Positions 26,622 to 34,627 of a stretch of DNA of 64,000 bases are shown piece by piece (position 1 is the first letter of the stretch; each line of letters begins with the position of its first letter). A model generated the notes under the pieces. The model was not told the origin of the DNA. It worked only from the letters and a program-made list of their open reading frames with translations, and searched no databases. The position numbers and the translations under genes were made by a program. The stretch is from positions 62,001-126,000 of the forward strand of contig JAFKFL010000012.1 in the NCBI GenBank assembly GCA_017308235.1. Reading direction: 5' to 3'. This stretch comes from Alphaproteobacteria bacterium. Lineage in GTDB: Bacteria > Pseudomonadota > Alphaproteobacteria > Reyranellales > Reyranellaceae.

Positions 26622-28627
26622 ATCGTCACCGCCGCGATCGAGAGCAGGATGACGAGGGCTGCGAACATCAGCACCAGATAGCGCCGGATCGTGAGGAACT
26701 GCAGCGCATTGAGCCGCTCCGACAGCCTGAGCAGGGCGCGCCACGGCGCGATATAGAGGGTCGTCCATATGTAATCGATCAAGGCGACCGAAAAGCGTGC
26801 CGGCTGCAGATCGCCCGGCGGCGGCATCACTACCGTCTCGCGAGCGGAAAAGACCACGGCGCCATAGACGCGCCGCAAGGGCTGGGAAAAGCTCGAGGCG
26901 CTGTACTGGATGGCCGGCGACGGATCGGGAAAGCCGCAATCCCATGCCGGCCCACGGCGCGTACGCCGAGCCGACAAGCGATGGACGACTAGGAGCGCGG
27001 CAACCGACGCGATGGCGACGAAGAGCGCGATGACGACCGCATCGTAGTTGCTGCGGGAGGCATCGAAGGCAATCAGCGAGAATGGCGTTGGCCCGGTGCC
27101 GGCATTTGGCAACTCGCTGCCAACGAGCCCTTTCAACACCGGTGCGAGGGCTCCCGTCAGAAGTGCGCCGAGCAGCCCGCCCAGGATGCATAGGAGCGCA
27201 AGCCCGCCCATCGCGATCTGCTGCACCAGCGGCACCTCGTGCGCGCGCGCCGCCTCGACACTGCGCGGCCGACCCAGGAAGGCGACACCATAGACGCGCA
27301 CGAAGCAGGCGGCGGCCAACGCCGCCGCCAAGGCCAGCATCGCCCCGATGGCGGGTGCGGCGAAGTTCAACGCCGACTGTGGCAAGGCGGGCGCGGCGAT
27401 GACCGACTGGAACAGCAGCCACTCGGATACGAATCCGTTGAGCGGCGGCAGGGCGGAGATGGAGAGCGCCCCCACCAGGAAGAACACCGCTGTTCGCGGC
27501 ATGCGGTGGATGAGCCCACCCATCCCCTCGAGATCGCGCCGGCCCGTCACATGCAGCACGGCGCCCGCACCCAGGAACAGCAGAGACTTGAACCAGGAGT
27601 GGTTCAGGATATGCAGGAGCGCCGCTGCCATCGCCACGGCTGCCGCCGCAGGCTGTCCGTTGGCACGGAAGGCGAGCGCGAGGCCGAGTGCCACGAAGAT
27701 CACGCCGACATTCTCGACCGTCGAATAGGCCAGCACGCGCTTGAGGTCGCGATCGAAGACAGCGTAGAGCAGGCCCAATACCGCCGTGATCGCCCCGAGC
27801 ACGATCGGCGGCAGCGACCACCACCACGCCGGCGGTCCGAGCAGATCGAAGGCGATACGCACGAAGCCATAGATCGCGACCTTGGTCATGACGCCGCTCA
27901 TCAGGGCCGACACGTGGCTGGGCGCCGCGGGATGGGCGAGCGGCAGCCAGGCGTGAAGTGGAATGAGGCCGCCTTTGGAGCCACAGCCCACGAGCGCGGT
28001 CGCCAATACCAGCGCCGCGATCAGTGGTGTCGGCGCCTGGGTGCGAATGGTGTCGAACGCATATCCGCCCGCAGGACCTGCGAGACCGCCAAAGGCAAAC
28101 AGGAGTGCCGTCGTGCCGATCGCCGCCATGACGAGGTAGAGATGTCCGGCTCGCCGGTTCTCTGCGTTCGTATGGTGCGCCACCACCATCGCCCATGACG
28201 TGAGCGACATCAGCTCCCAGGAAAACAGGAAGGCATAGGCATCGTCGGCGATCAGCACGAGGTTCATGGCCGCCGCGAACAGCGGGAACAATGGCTCCAC
28301 GCGCGGCGTGAGTTCCTTCGCGCGGTCCAGCCCCATGCCGTAGAGGCTGGCAGCCAGCACGCCGCCGTTGATCACCACGCCGAAGAACGCCGATAGCTGG
28401 TCGAGCCGCAGGTGAAGCCCGATCGTCGGGAGACCGATCGGCAGCACGGCCGCAAATCCACCGCCGCCCAGCCATATCGCTAGATCGACAACGCCGAGCG
28501 CAATCGCTGCCAAAGCGGTGACGGGATAGACGACCGCCAACAGGAAACGGCGCCCCGAAACCGCAGCAAGGGCCGCCACAACAGCCAGCGCCCCGAGTGC
28601 GCCCCCTTGGACAAACATGACCGGCAC
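26618..28627 (-). CDS. Hydrogenase-4 component B-like antiporter-type subunit (NuoL type)
   Basis: 669 aa, about 14-16 helices; the largest membrane subunit. FLFSWELMSLTSW carries the helix-5 Glu, SKGGLIPLHAWLPLAH and NHSWFKSLLFLGAGAV the channel lysines. The soluble-looking C-terminal loop (GPAWDCGFP) is typical of HyfB. First gene of six overlapping genes (B-C-E-F-G-I order); no HyfA/H ferredoxin, HyfD, formate dehydrogenase or hyp maturation genes are seen. The start may be GTG 28627 or ATG 28618; neither has a clear ribosome site. Confidence 0.9.
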   Translation of the reverse strand: MPVMFVQGGALGALAVVAALAAVSGRRFLLAVVYPVTALAAIALGVVDLAIWLGGGGFAAVLPIGLPTIGLHLRLDQLSAFFGVVINGGVLAASLYGMGLDRAKELTPRVEPLFPLFAAAMNLVLIADDAYAFLFSWELMSLTSWAMVVAHHTNAENRRAGHLYLVMAAIGTTALLFAFGGLAGPAGGYAFDTIRTQAPTPLIAALVLATALVGCGSKGGLIPLHAWLPLAHPAAPSHVSALMSGVMTKVAIYGFVRIAFDLLGPPAWWWSLPPIVLGAITAVLGLLYAVFDRDLKRVLAYSTVENVGVIFVALGLALAFRANGQPAAAAVAMAAALLHILNHSWFKSLLFLGAGAVLHVTGRRDLEGMGGLIHRMPRTAVFFLVGALSISALPPLNGFVSEWLLFQSVIAAPALPQSALNFAAPAIGAMLALAAALAAACFVRVYGVAFLGRPRSVEAARAHEVPLVQQIAMGGLALLCILGGLLGALLTGALAPVLKGLVGSELPNAGTGPTPFSLIAFDASRSNYDAVVIALFVAIASVAALLVVHRLSARRTRRGPAWDCGFPDPSPAIQYSASSFSQPLRRVYGAVVFSARETVVMPPPGDLQPARFSVALIDYIWTTLYIAPWRALLRLSERLNALQFLTIRRYLVLMFAALVILLSIAAVTI

Positions 28628-28794
28628 GGCTGGCCTGGCTCTTTCCTAATTCACTGCTTTTTTGTGTTTAATCGTCTCCAGTCTAGCAAACGAACGCCGT
28701 CACATTGAAGCTAAAGAGCGCATGCCGAGCAGATTCAGGACGAATGGTGCTCAGTCTGCGAAAGCCTGGAGCGAGATCGGTGAATGCAGGCGCC

Positions 28795-30318
28795 TCAGGG
28801 CAACGCTTTCGCCCGCTCCGCGGCGCCAGCGAAGTCGGGTGGCGTGTCGGCGCGGCAGGACGGCGGATGACGCGGATCGGGAGCATCGATGAACTCATCG
28901 CGCAGGCGCGCGGCGCAGGGATCCTGTGCCGACACACCATGGCCCTGGGCCCGGAATATGACGTGACGCGACGTCGTGAGATGGCGCGCTGCCGCCCGTC
29001 CCCAATTGGCAGGCGTCAGCCAATCGTAGCGCCCGCTCAGCAACAGGGTCGGGATGCCCGATTGCACCGGCTGGCGCTCCGATTCAGGCGCGACAGGCAC
29101 GCGCCACACCGGACAGAAGGCGCCGAGTTTGCTCATGCGTGCACTCAGGCCGTAGACGCCTCCTGCCTGGATGGCCTGGTCACGCGCGGCCTGGTCCACG
29201 GCGGCCCAGCTCTCGCGGCACTCGACAGTGTTGAAAAGGCCGCCCAGCTGCTGCGCATTGCCTTCCGTGAGCGCGCCCTCGTCTTCCTCGAGCGTCGTGG
29301 CGTATTGCGTGATCAGCCGGCGGTCGCCATGGGACAGCGTGGTAACCGTTTCCGGCACCATCGCCGCATCGCCTTCGCGCATCATGTGCAGCAGCACCAA
29401 CAAAAGCTTGGTGCTGTCGAGCATCACGGTCTTCGGTCCGTCATCGATGTCGAGCGTGGTCTCGATCGGCGTCGCGTCGGCGCCGGCGATCAGCGCCTGA
29501 GTGGCAGCGGCGAGATTGGGATTGCGCTCTCGGCAGAGCTTGTCCGCGGCGCAGTCGGCATAAAGCTGCTCGAACACACTGCGTACGATTTCCGGCTCAT
29601 TCTGCTCGCCGTTGATCTCGGGCGGATAGACCCCGTCCAGGATCACCGAGCGGATGAAGCCGGGATGGCGGCGCATCGTCTCGAGAGCCCAGCGCGTGCC
29701 GTAGGAAATGCCGTAGAGATTGACCTTGTCGAGCTTCATCGCCTTGACGAGATCGGCGATGTCGTCGGCAAGCGATGGCGTCGCATACATCGCCAGATCG
29801 ATCCGGCGCTTGTCGAGCTCGGCCCGGCACTTCGCGAGGATATCCTGTTCCTGCGCTTCAGCGATCGCCCGACGGCGAGCCCGCGCCGCTTCGGAGCTCC
29901 GGGCGTCGAAACAATCGAGATTTGGGGTCGAGCCACCGGCGCCGCGTTCGCTCAGGATGATGACGTCCCGCTTGCGACGGATCGTTGCCGTGTCGCTCCA
30001 CCAGTCGCCTTCCGACAAGGCATCGGCGCCGGCAGTGGAGGCCACAAGCGGGGAATCGCCGGGGCCGCCGGCGAGGTAGATCACGGGATCGCGAGCCCGC
30101 AAGCGGCGGGCCTTCAGGACTGCCACCTTGAGACGGACCTGCTGGCCGTCCGGCCGGGCGCGGTTTTCCGGCACGATCAGCTCATAGCACTCGAGCTTGT
30201 CGCCGCGCGGTGGCTTGAAGGCGCAACGCTCGCGTTCGAGGCGCGGCGCCGCCAGTGCCGTGCCGGCTGCAAGCACCAGAAGTGCCGCCAGCGACGCCCC
30301 GATCAATCGTGAGATCAT
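28795..30318 (-). CDS. Secreted alpha/beta hydrolase (TAP-like C-terminal domain)
   Basis: 507 aa. Signal peptide MISRLIGASLAALLVLAAG ending in ALAA. Hydrolase fold with the oxyanion loop YLAGGPGDSP, nucleophile Ser in YGISYGTRWA, catalytic Asp in LLSGRYDWLTPA and His in FRAQGHGVSAQ. This is the proline-iminopeptidase/tripeptidyl-aminopeptidase-like family; several Cys suggest disulfides in the periplasm. Start at ATG 30318 (AGGG ribosome site) is preferred over GTG 30336. It lies upstream of the Ehr unit on the same strand, 167 bp away, and diverges from an MFS gene. Confidence 0.88.
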   Translation of the reverse strand: MISRLIGASLAALLVLAAGTALAAPRLERERCAFKPPRGDKLECYELIVPENRARPDGQQVRLKVAVLKARRLRARDPVIYLAGGPGDSPLVASTAGADALSEGDWWSDTATIRRKRDVIILSERGAGGSTPNLDCFDARSSEAARARRRAIAEAQEQDILAKCRAELDKRRIDLAMYATPSLADDIADLVKAMKLDKVNLYGISYGTRWALETMRRHPGFIRSVILDGVYPPEINGEQNEPEIVRSVFEQLYADCAADKLCRERNPNLAAATQALIAGADATPIETTLDIDDGPKTVMLDSTKLLLVLLHMMREGDAAMVPETVTTLSHGDRRLITQYATTLEEDEGALTEGNAQQLGGLFNTVECRESWAAVDQAARDQAIQAGGVYGLSARMSKLGAFCPVWRVPVAPESERQPVQSGIPTLLLSGRYDWLTPANWGRAAARHLTTSRHVIFRAQGHGVSAQDPCAARLRDEFIDAPDPRHPPSCRADTPPDFAGAAERAKALP

Positions 30319-30425
30319 GTCCCTGCTTTGAGCCACATCGCCGCTTGTGGGGCCATGAAGTATTCTAGCGCACCGGGCGATGCCTCAGCTTGAAAAACTG
30401 CGGCACTCGGCCACAAGTAGGGCCC

Positions 30426-31682
30426 ATGAGTAATCGTTCCTACTGGACCGCCGTGTGGTGCGGTTTTCTCGTCCTCGCCATCGGCCTGGGCGTCCGGCAA
30501 AGCTTCGGCATCTTCCTGAAGCCGGTGTCGGCCGAACTGCAGGTGGGTCGCGAACTGTTTTCGTTCGGTACCGCCGTCTCAATGCTGCTGATGGGCGTCT
30601 TCGCCCCTTTCTCGGGACGCCTCGCCGACCGCTTCGGATCCGCTCCCACGATCGCCGGTGGCGGCCTGGTCTATGTGCTGGGCATGGTCGTGACCTCCAC
30701 CATGCATAGCGGCGTCATGCTGGTGCTGGGCAACATCCTCGTCGGCATCGGCCTCTCGGCCGCGACCTTCGGGCCGGTGCTGGGCGTGATCCTGCGCGTC
30801 GCACCGCCCGCCAAGCAGGCGCTGGCGGTCGGCATCTGCTCCGCCGGCGGTTCGTTCGGGCAGTTCTTCATCGTGCCGCTTGCTTCCGTGCTTCAGGGTT
30901 ATTTTGGCGACTGGCGGCCTACCATGTGGGCGCTGACGGGCCTCGCGTTGCTGATGATCCTGCTGCCGATCGGACTGAACGACAGCAAGCAGATCGCGGC
31001 GGCGAAGAAGTCGACGGCCGGCGCGCAAAGCTTACGCGAGGCGCTTTCGGAAGCTTTCGGCCACAAAAGCTACCTGCTCCTGGTGATCGGTTATTTTGTG
31101 TGCGGCTTCCACGTCGCCTTCGTCGGCGGCCATTTGCCGGCGTATATCTCCGACAAAGGCATCGGCCTCTCGCTCTTCGGCCTGAAGTTGTCGCCGGCCG
31201 AGCTCGGTGGCTGGAGCATCGGCATGGTGGGACTGTTCAACATCGTGGGCTCGATCCTGTGGAGCACGCTTGGGGGCCGCTTCCAGCGCAAGAACCTGCT
31301 AGCGCTCCTCTATCTCCTGCGCTCGGTCGTCTTCCTCGCCTTCGTGCTGGCACCGCTCTCGGCGGCCTCGGTCCTGGCGTTCGCCGGCGCGCTGGGCTTC
31401 CTGTGGCTGGGTACCGTCCCGCTCACGACCTCGCTGGTGGGCTACATGTTCGGGCCGGTGCATCTCACGATGCTGAACGGCTTCGTGTTCCTGGGTCATC
31501 AGGTTGGCAGCTTCGTCGGCGGTTGGGGCGGCGGCGTCCTGTTCGATCTCACTGGTAACTACGACGCCATGTGGTGGATCTCGATCGCGCTCGGCATCGT
31601 CTCGGCCCTGCTGCATTGGCCGATCGTCGAGAAGCCGGTGGTGCGGCCCGCGGCGCTCTCCCCGCAGGTGCAGCCCGCATGA
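30426..31682 (+). CDS. MFS transporter (OFA/monocarboxylate-like)
   Basis: 418 aa, about 12 helices. GVRQSFGIFLKPVSAELQ and FSGRLADRFGS resemble the oxalate/formate antiporter-like and monocarboxylate-porter branch common in alpha- and betaproteobacteria. Start at 30426 rather than 12 codons earlier, since the first helix follows directly. The stop overlaps the start of a 45-aa membrane protein (ATGA). Substrate unknown. Confidence 0.85.
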   Translation: MSNRSYWTAVWCGFLVLAIGLGVRQSFGIFLKPVSAELQVGRELFSFGTAVSMLLMGVFAPFSGRLADRFGSAPTIAGGGLVYVLGMVVTSTMHSGVMLVLGNILVGIGLSAATFGPVLGVILRVAPPAKQALAVGICSAGGSFGQFFIVPLASVLQGYFGDWRPTMWALTGLALLMILLPIGLNDSKQIAAAKKSTAGAQSLREALSEAFGHKSYLLLVIGYFVCGFHVAFVGGHLPAYISDKGIGLSLFGLKLSPAELGGWSIGMVGLFNIVGSILWSTLGGRFQRKNLLALLYLLRSVVFLAFVLAPLSAASVLAFAGALGFLWLGTVPLTTSLVGYMFGPVHLTMLNGFVFLGHQVGSFVGGWGGGVLFDLTGNYDAMWWISIALGIVSALLHWPIVEKPVVRPAALSPQVQPA

Positions 31683-31816
31683 CCGCGGGGTGGCGCTCCC
31701 TGGCGTTGTGGAGCGTCGCCGCGCTGGTGGTTGCCGCGACGGCCGTGTCGTTCGTGCTCTGGGGCAGGAACGGCGCGGCCTATCTCATCGACATGGTCCA
31801 GACCTACTGCTTCTAG
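31679..31816 (+). CDS. 45-aa single-helix membrane protein coupled to the MFS gene
   Basis: Starts MTAGWRSLALWSV at an ATGA overlap with the MFS stop and encodes one hydrophobic helix (VAALVVAATAVSFVLWG) followed by a short tail ending MVQTYCF. No known domain. The overlap, same direction and single helix suggest a small accessory subunit or stabiliser of the transporter. The shortness and absence of homologue knowledge keep confidence moderate. Confidence 0.6.
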   Translation: MTAGWRSLALWSVAALVVAATAVSFVLWGRNGAAYLIDMVQTYCF

Positions 31817-31840
31817 AACTTGCTTGTGTGGGAGCCCGAT

Positions 31841-32845
31841 CTAGCTCGCGCCAAATGGCGGCTTGGCGCCGCGCCGCAGCGCCTCGGCGAACAGTCGGTA
31901 TTTGACCGAATCTACAGATAATTCGCGGCCCCAATTTACAAGGTCACCCCAAGGATCGTTCAACTTGCCGAGGCCCGAGGCCACCGCAACCACGGTTCCG
32001 ATCTCGATGCGATGATCAAGCACGAATAAGCCGCCCACCCCTAGCGCGACCGCAACAGCGAGGTAGTGCATGAAGTTCATGGCGAGGTTCATGCTGAACT
32101 TGATTTTGTAGATCCCCATGTTCAGCTCGAAGATGCGGTCGATGCGCTCGCCCTCCGGTACGCCCTGTTCGACGATATCTCCGCCGACGCGACGAACGGT
32201 GCAGATGCGGGCGGCGGCGCGACGGTTAATGGCCTGCTGCATTGGCGGCACGAAAAGCATCTGCGGCCCGAGGTAACCCAAGCTCAGCAGCAGGGTCCAG
32301 GGCTCGAGATAAGCCATGTAGCCGATGACGCTCACGAGAATGCCGACCTGCATTAGTGGTTCGGAGATCGCTATGCCGACAAAGCCGCCGATCGGCTCGA
32401 CCTCGGCGACAATCATCGCCGCATGCGTGCCGGTTTCGTCATTCTCCTTGCCCTGTAAGGACTCGCCCCCGTCCACCTCGCGCAAGGTCTTACGCAGCGC
32501 CCGGACCGACGTCTCGCTGACCCAACTGCGATAGATATTGAGGGCGAGCTTGAGAGTCTGTTCGATCAAGGCGACGGCCGCGTAGGCTATCGCAAGCCAG
32601 ACGATCTTTTCGGCGGTGCCGCTTTTGATTGCATCATCGACGATGTGCCGCTGCAATTCCAATGGCGCCGAGCTTAAGCCGAACACACCTGCCGCCAGCG
32701 CAGCGAGCCCGATTTGGTGACGGCCCGAGGAGCGAATTACATAGCCCATCAGCGTCCGCGGCAAAGCCGGACATTCCATTGCAATGGAACGTTGCCACCC
32801 GAAAGGTGTTCCCTTCACGGAGTCGCGATCCCGCGCGCTATCCAA
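31841..32845 (-). CDS. ABC exporter-type membrane domain without ATPase
   Basis: Up to 334 aa (TTG start at 32845) or 312 aa from ATG 32779 (MECPALPRTLM). Residues from about 40 to 300 match a six-helix ABC exporter membrane domain (QRHIVDDAIKSGTAEKIVWL; IYRSWVSETSVRALRKTLRE), but the protein ends after the membrane part (AEALRRGAKPPFGAS), with no Walker A, signature or Walker B. No separate ATPase gene is near. The ATG sits in a perfect 16-bp palindrome. The family is seen as stand-alone proteins in other alphaproteobacteria (from memory), so it is probably not a simple truncation. Confidence 0.7.
   Translation of the reverse strand: MDSARDRDSVKGTPFGWQRSIAMECPALPRTLMGYVIRSSGRHQIGLAALAAGVFGLSSAPLELQRHIVDDAIKSGTAEKIVWLAIAYAAVALIEQTLKLALNIYRSWVSETSVRALRKTLREVDGGESLQGKENDETGTHAAMIVAEVEPIGGFVGIAISEPLMQVGILVSVIGYMAYLEPWTLLLSLGYLGPQMLFVPPMQQAINRRAAARICTVRRVGGDIVEQGVPEGERIDRIFELNMGIYKIKFSMNLAMNFMHYLAVAVALGVGGLFVLDHRIEIGTVVAVASGLGKLNDPWGDLVNWGRELSVDSVKYRLFAEALRRGAKPPFGAS
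32774..32789. promoter_or_regulatory. 16-bp palindrome over a start codon
   Basis: TTCCATTGCAATGGAA is a perfect palindrome that contains the ATG at 32779, the alternative start of the ABC membrane-domain gene. If transcription starts further upstream it would be in the leader or coding region; if it is an operator it argues for the shorter protein. Confidence 0.4.
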
Positions 32846-32904
32846 GATGATGATCTGGACCGCCGGCAGAGTCGCCGTCGCGAATTACCTTCAGATCGGT
32901 GTTA

Positions 32905-32949
32905 CCTTTTGCGGCCGACTCCACGAGAGACGTCGCCGGCCGCAAAAGG
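32905..32949. repeat. 12-bp inverted repeat with 21-nt loop
   Basis: CCTTTTGCGGCC (32905-32916) and GGCCGCAAAAGG (32938-32949) are exact reverse complements. The element lies 12 bp after the PRC-barrel stop codon on the minus strand. It could end that transcript or protect its 3' end, though no clean T-tract follows the stem. Confidence 0.65.
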
Positions 32950-32960
32950 GCGAACACAAC

Positions 32961-33326
32961 CTACCAATAGGTCTGTGCGCCGTAGTACTTGTCTACGGAG
33001 CGGCCGTAGTCCGGTGTCCAGACGAAGCTCTCATAATCGTCCATTGTCGGTGCCTTCTCGAGCATCTGCTTATCGAGATTGACGACAAAGCCTTCCTTTC
33101 TTTCGTCGTAGGTGAGGGCCGACCAAGGTAGTGGATGCTGCTTTTCGCCCATCCCAAGGAAGCCGCCAAAGGACATGACCGCGTAGATGGCGCGTCCCGT
33201 TTTCTTGTCCAGCATGATGTCGTCCACAGTGCCAAGCTTCTCGCCGGCGCCGTTGTAGACATTCGTTCCATTGACTCTTTCAGCCGCGATCAGAGAGCCG
33301 GTCGTAATTTTGGTGACGTCCGTCAT
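32961..33326 (-). CDS. PRC-barrel domain protein
   Basis: 121 aa. PRC-barrel of the soluble, stand-alone type: VYNGAGEKLGTVDDIMLDK followed by AIYAVMSFGGFLGMGEKQHP and PWSALTYDERKEGFVVNLDK. The fold occurs in photosynthetic reaction centre H subunits and RimM; stand-alone members in alphaproteobacteria are stress-associated with unknown ligands. AAGGAGG precedes the ATG. Tail Y/W-rich (DKYYGAQTYW). Confidence 0.88.
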   Translation of the reverse strand: MTDVTKITTGSLIAAERVNGTNVYNGAGEKLGTVDDIMLDKKTGRAIYAVMSFGGFLGMGEKQHPLPWSALTYDERKEGFVVNLDKQMLEKAPTMDDYESFVWTPDYGRSVDKYYGAQTYW

Positions 33327-33425
33327 CGTAGCCTCCTTGTGTTGGTGTCGGCGCTATGCGCGCCGTATTACCAACAACGCCGCGTTCCGATGACGAGTTC
33401 CGCTAGAACCCCACCGTGTGCTTGC

Positions 33426-33439
33426 GTCCACTAGTGGAC
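33426..33439. promoter_or_regulatory. 14-bp palindrome in the gap upstream of the PRC-barrel gene
   Basis: GTCCACTAGTGGAC is a perfect palindrome 100 bp upstream of the PRC-barrel start, in a 202-bp gap (33327-33528) that otherwise holds nothing recognisable. It could be an operator; the LysR gene on the other side points into this gap with its 3' end. Confidence 0.35.
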
Positions 33440-33528
33440 ATTCGCTTGGAAGCATCACGACGCGGGTGCGTTGCTCTTCGAGCAGCTTGCCGCCTTGAGC
33501 GGTGACGATATTGGATCACGCTGACAGT

Positions 33529-34386
33529 TTACCGAGCTGGCGAGCGGTGCTCGCGAAAGGCGCTCGCGAGGGTTCGGAGCGCCGCCCGCGAGCGGGCATC
33601 GGTGAGCGTCGAATGGAGCACGATATCCGACGTGCGCAGGCGCGGTAGCTTCAATCGATCGCCGACCTCGACGGCGCCGTAGGGTGCAACGCTGTAGGCC
33701 AGGGCTGCAACGGCGAGACCGGCCGACACCGCGGCGGCGACCGCCTCCGTGCCGCCGCCGATGAATGCCTCCGTCCAGGCGATGCCAGCGGCATCGAGTG
33801 CCTTGATGGCCGCGAGCCGTTCGCTGCAGGCCGGTGCACAGAAGGCAAGTCGCAGCGGTTCTTCCTTACGCCAGACGAAGCTCGGTACGGCAAACCAGCC
33901 ATAGTGCATCTGCGTCAGCACTTCGCCGTCCCTCCGGTCGTCCTCCCGCCGCACGATCACCGCATCGAGGACGCCGCGGTCGAACGCATCAAGGAGAATG
34001 CGCGACGAGTCGATCCTGGCTTCGATGATCAGGGAGGGATCGTGCGCATGCAGCAGCGCGAGCAGTTTCGGGAGCCCGCCGCCTGTCGTGTAGTCGAGGA
34101 AGCCCAGTGTCAGGCGGCGCGGCGCCGTCGAGAAGTCGACCATGGCGCGCTCGTGTGCAGCCAGGAATTCCCGCGCGGCACACAGGAAGGAGGCGCCGCG
34201 CGCCGATAAACGAACCAGCCGCGGCGTCCGTTCGATCAGCTTCTCGCCGAGCCGTTCCTCGAGCCGCTTCAGCTTCATGCTGACAGCAGCCTGCGTCGAG
34301 CCCAAGGCCTCGGCGGCACGCGTGAAGCTCTGCAGTTCGGCCACCATGACAAAGGCCTGCACGGCCTCGACGTCCAATGTTTTCAT
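33529..34386 (-). CDS. LysR family transcriptional regulator
   Basis: 285 aa. Winged HTH at about residues 3-62 (VEAVQAFVMVAELQSFTRAA, then TQAAVSMKLKRLEERLGEKL), then the effector-binding domain. Start at 34386 (MKTLDVE) rather than four codons earlier. It diverges from a DHA2-type efflux gene, and a T-N11-A inverted repeat (34394-34408) lies just upstream of its start. The usual arrangement is a LysR regulator controlling the divergent transporter; inducer unknown. Confidence 0.88.
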   Translation of the reverse strand: MKTLDVEAVQAFVMVAELQSFTRAAEALGSTQAAVSMKLKRLEERLGEKLIERTPRLVRLSARGASFLCAAREFLAAHERAMVDFSTAPRRLTLGFLDYTTGGGLPKLLALLHAHDPSLIIEARIDSSRILLDAFDRGVLDAVIVRREDDRRDGEVLTQMHYGWFAVPSFVWRKEEPLRLAFCAPACSERLAAIKALDAAGIAWTEAFIGGGTEAVAAAVSAGLAVAALAYSVAPYGAVEVGDRLKLPRLRTSDIVLHSTLTDARSRAALRTLASAFREHRSPAR

Positions 34387-34393
34387 CCCAACC

Positions 34394-34408
34394 ATCACGA
34401 AGCGTGAT
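34394..34408. promoter_or_regulatory. LysR-type binding box
   Basis: ATCACG-AAG-CGTGAT is a perfect dyad with the T-N11-A spacing typical of LysR regulators (T34395, A34407). It is 8 bp upstream of the LysR start codon and 220 bp from the efflux gene, so autoregulation is the simplest role. Confidence 0.6.
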
Positions 34409-34627
34409 CGCTGTTATATGTGGTCATCCCATTTTTATATGGCAAGAGCCGCTTATCTCACCTGAGGCAAAGCCATGGCGAGGGCCGCCCACGCCGTCAT
34501 CCGACGCGGTCATTCAAGGCGCGGTCATTGATGTCCGACAACCGCGAGCGAACCGCTTCGCCTTGGTGCATCCCCTCGACGCGGCGCAGAGGAACAGCGC
34601 CGCAGCGTAGTCGATCAAGGAGTACCG

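Noticed and set aside
34506..34529. Direct repeat GCGGTCATT twice, 15 bp apart, before the DHA2 gene
   Set aside because: Only nine bases and no symmetry; it could be chance, and the LysR box at 34394 is a better operator candidate.
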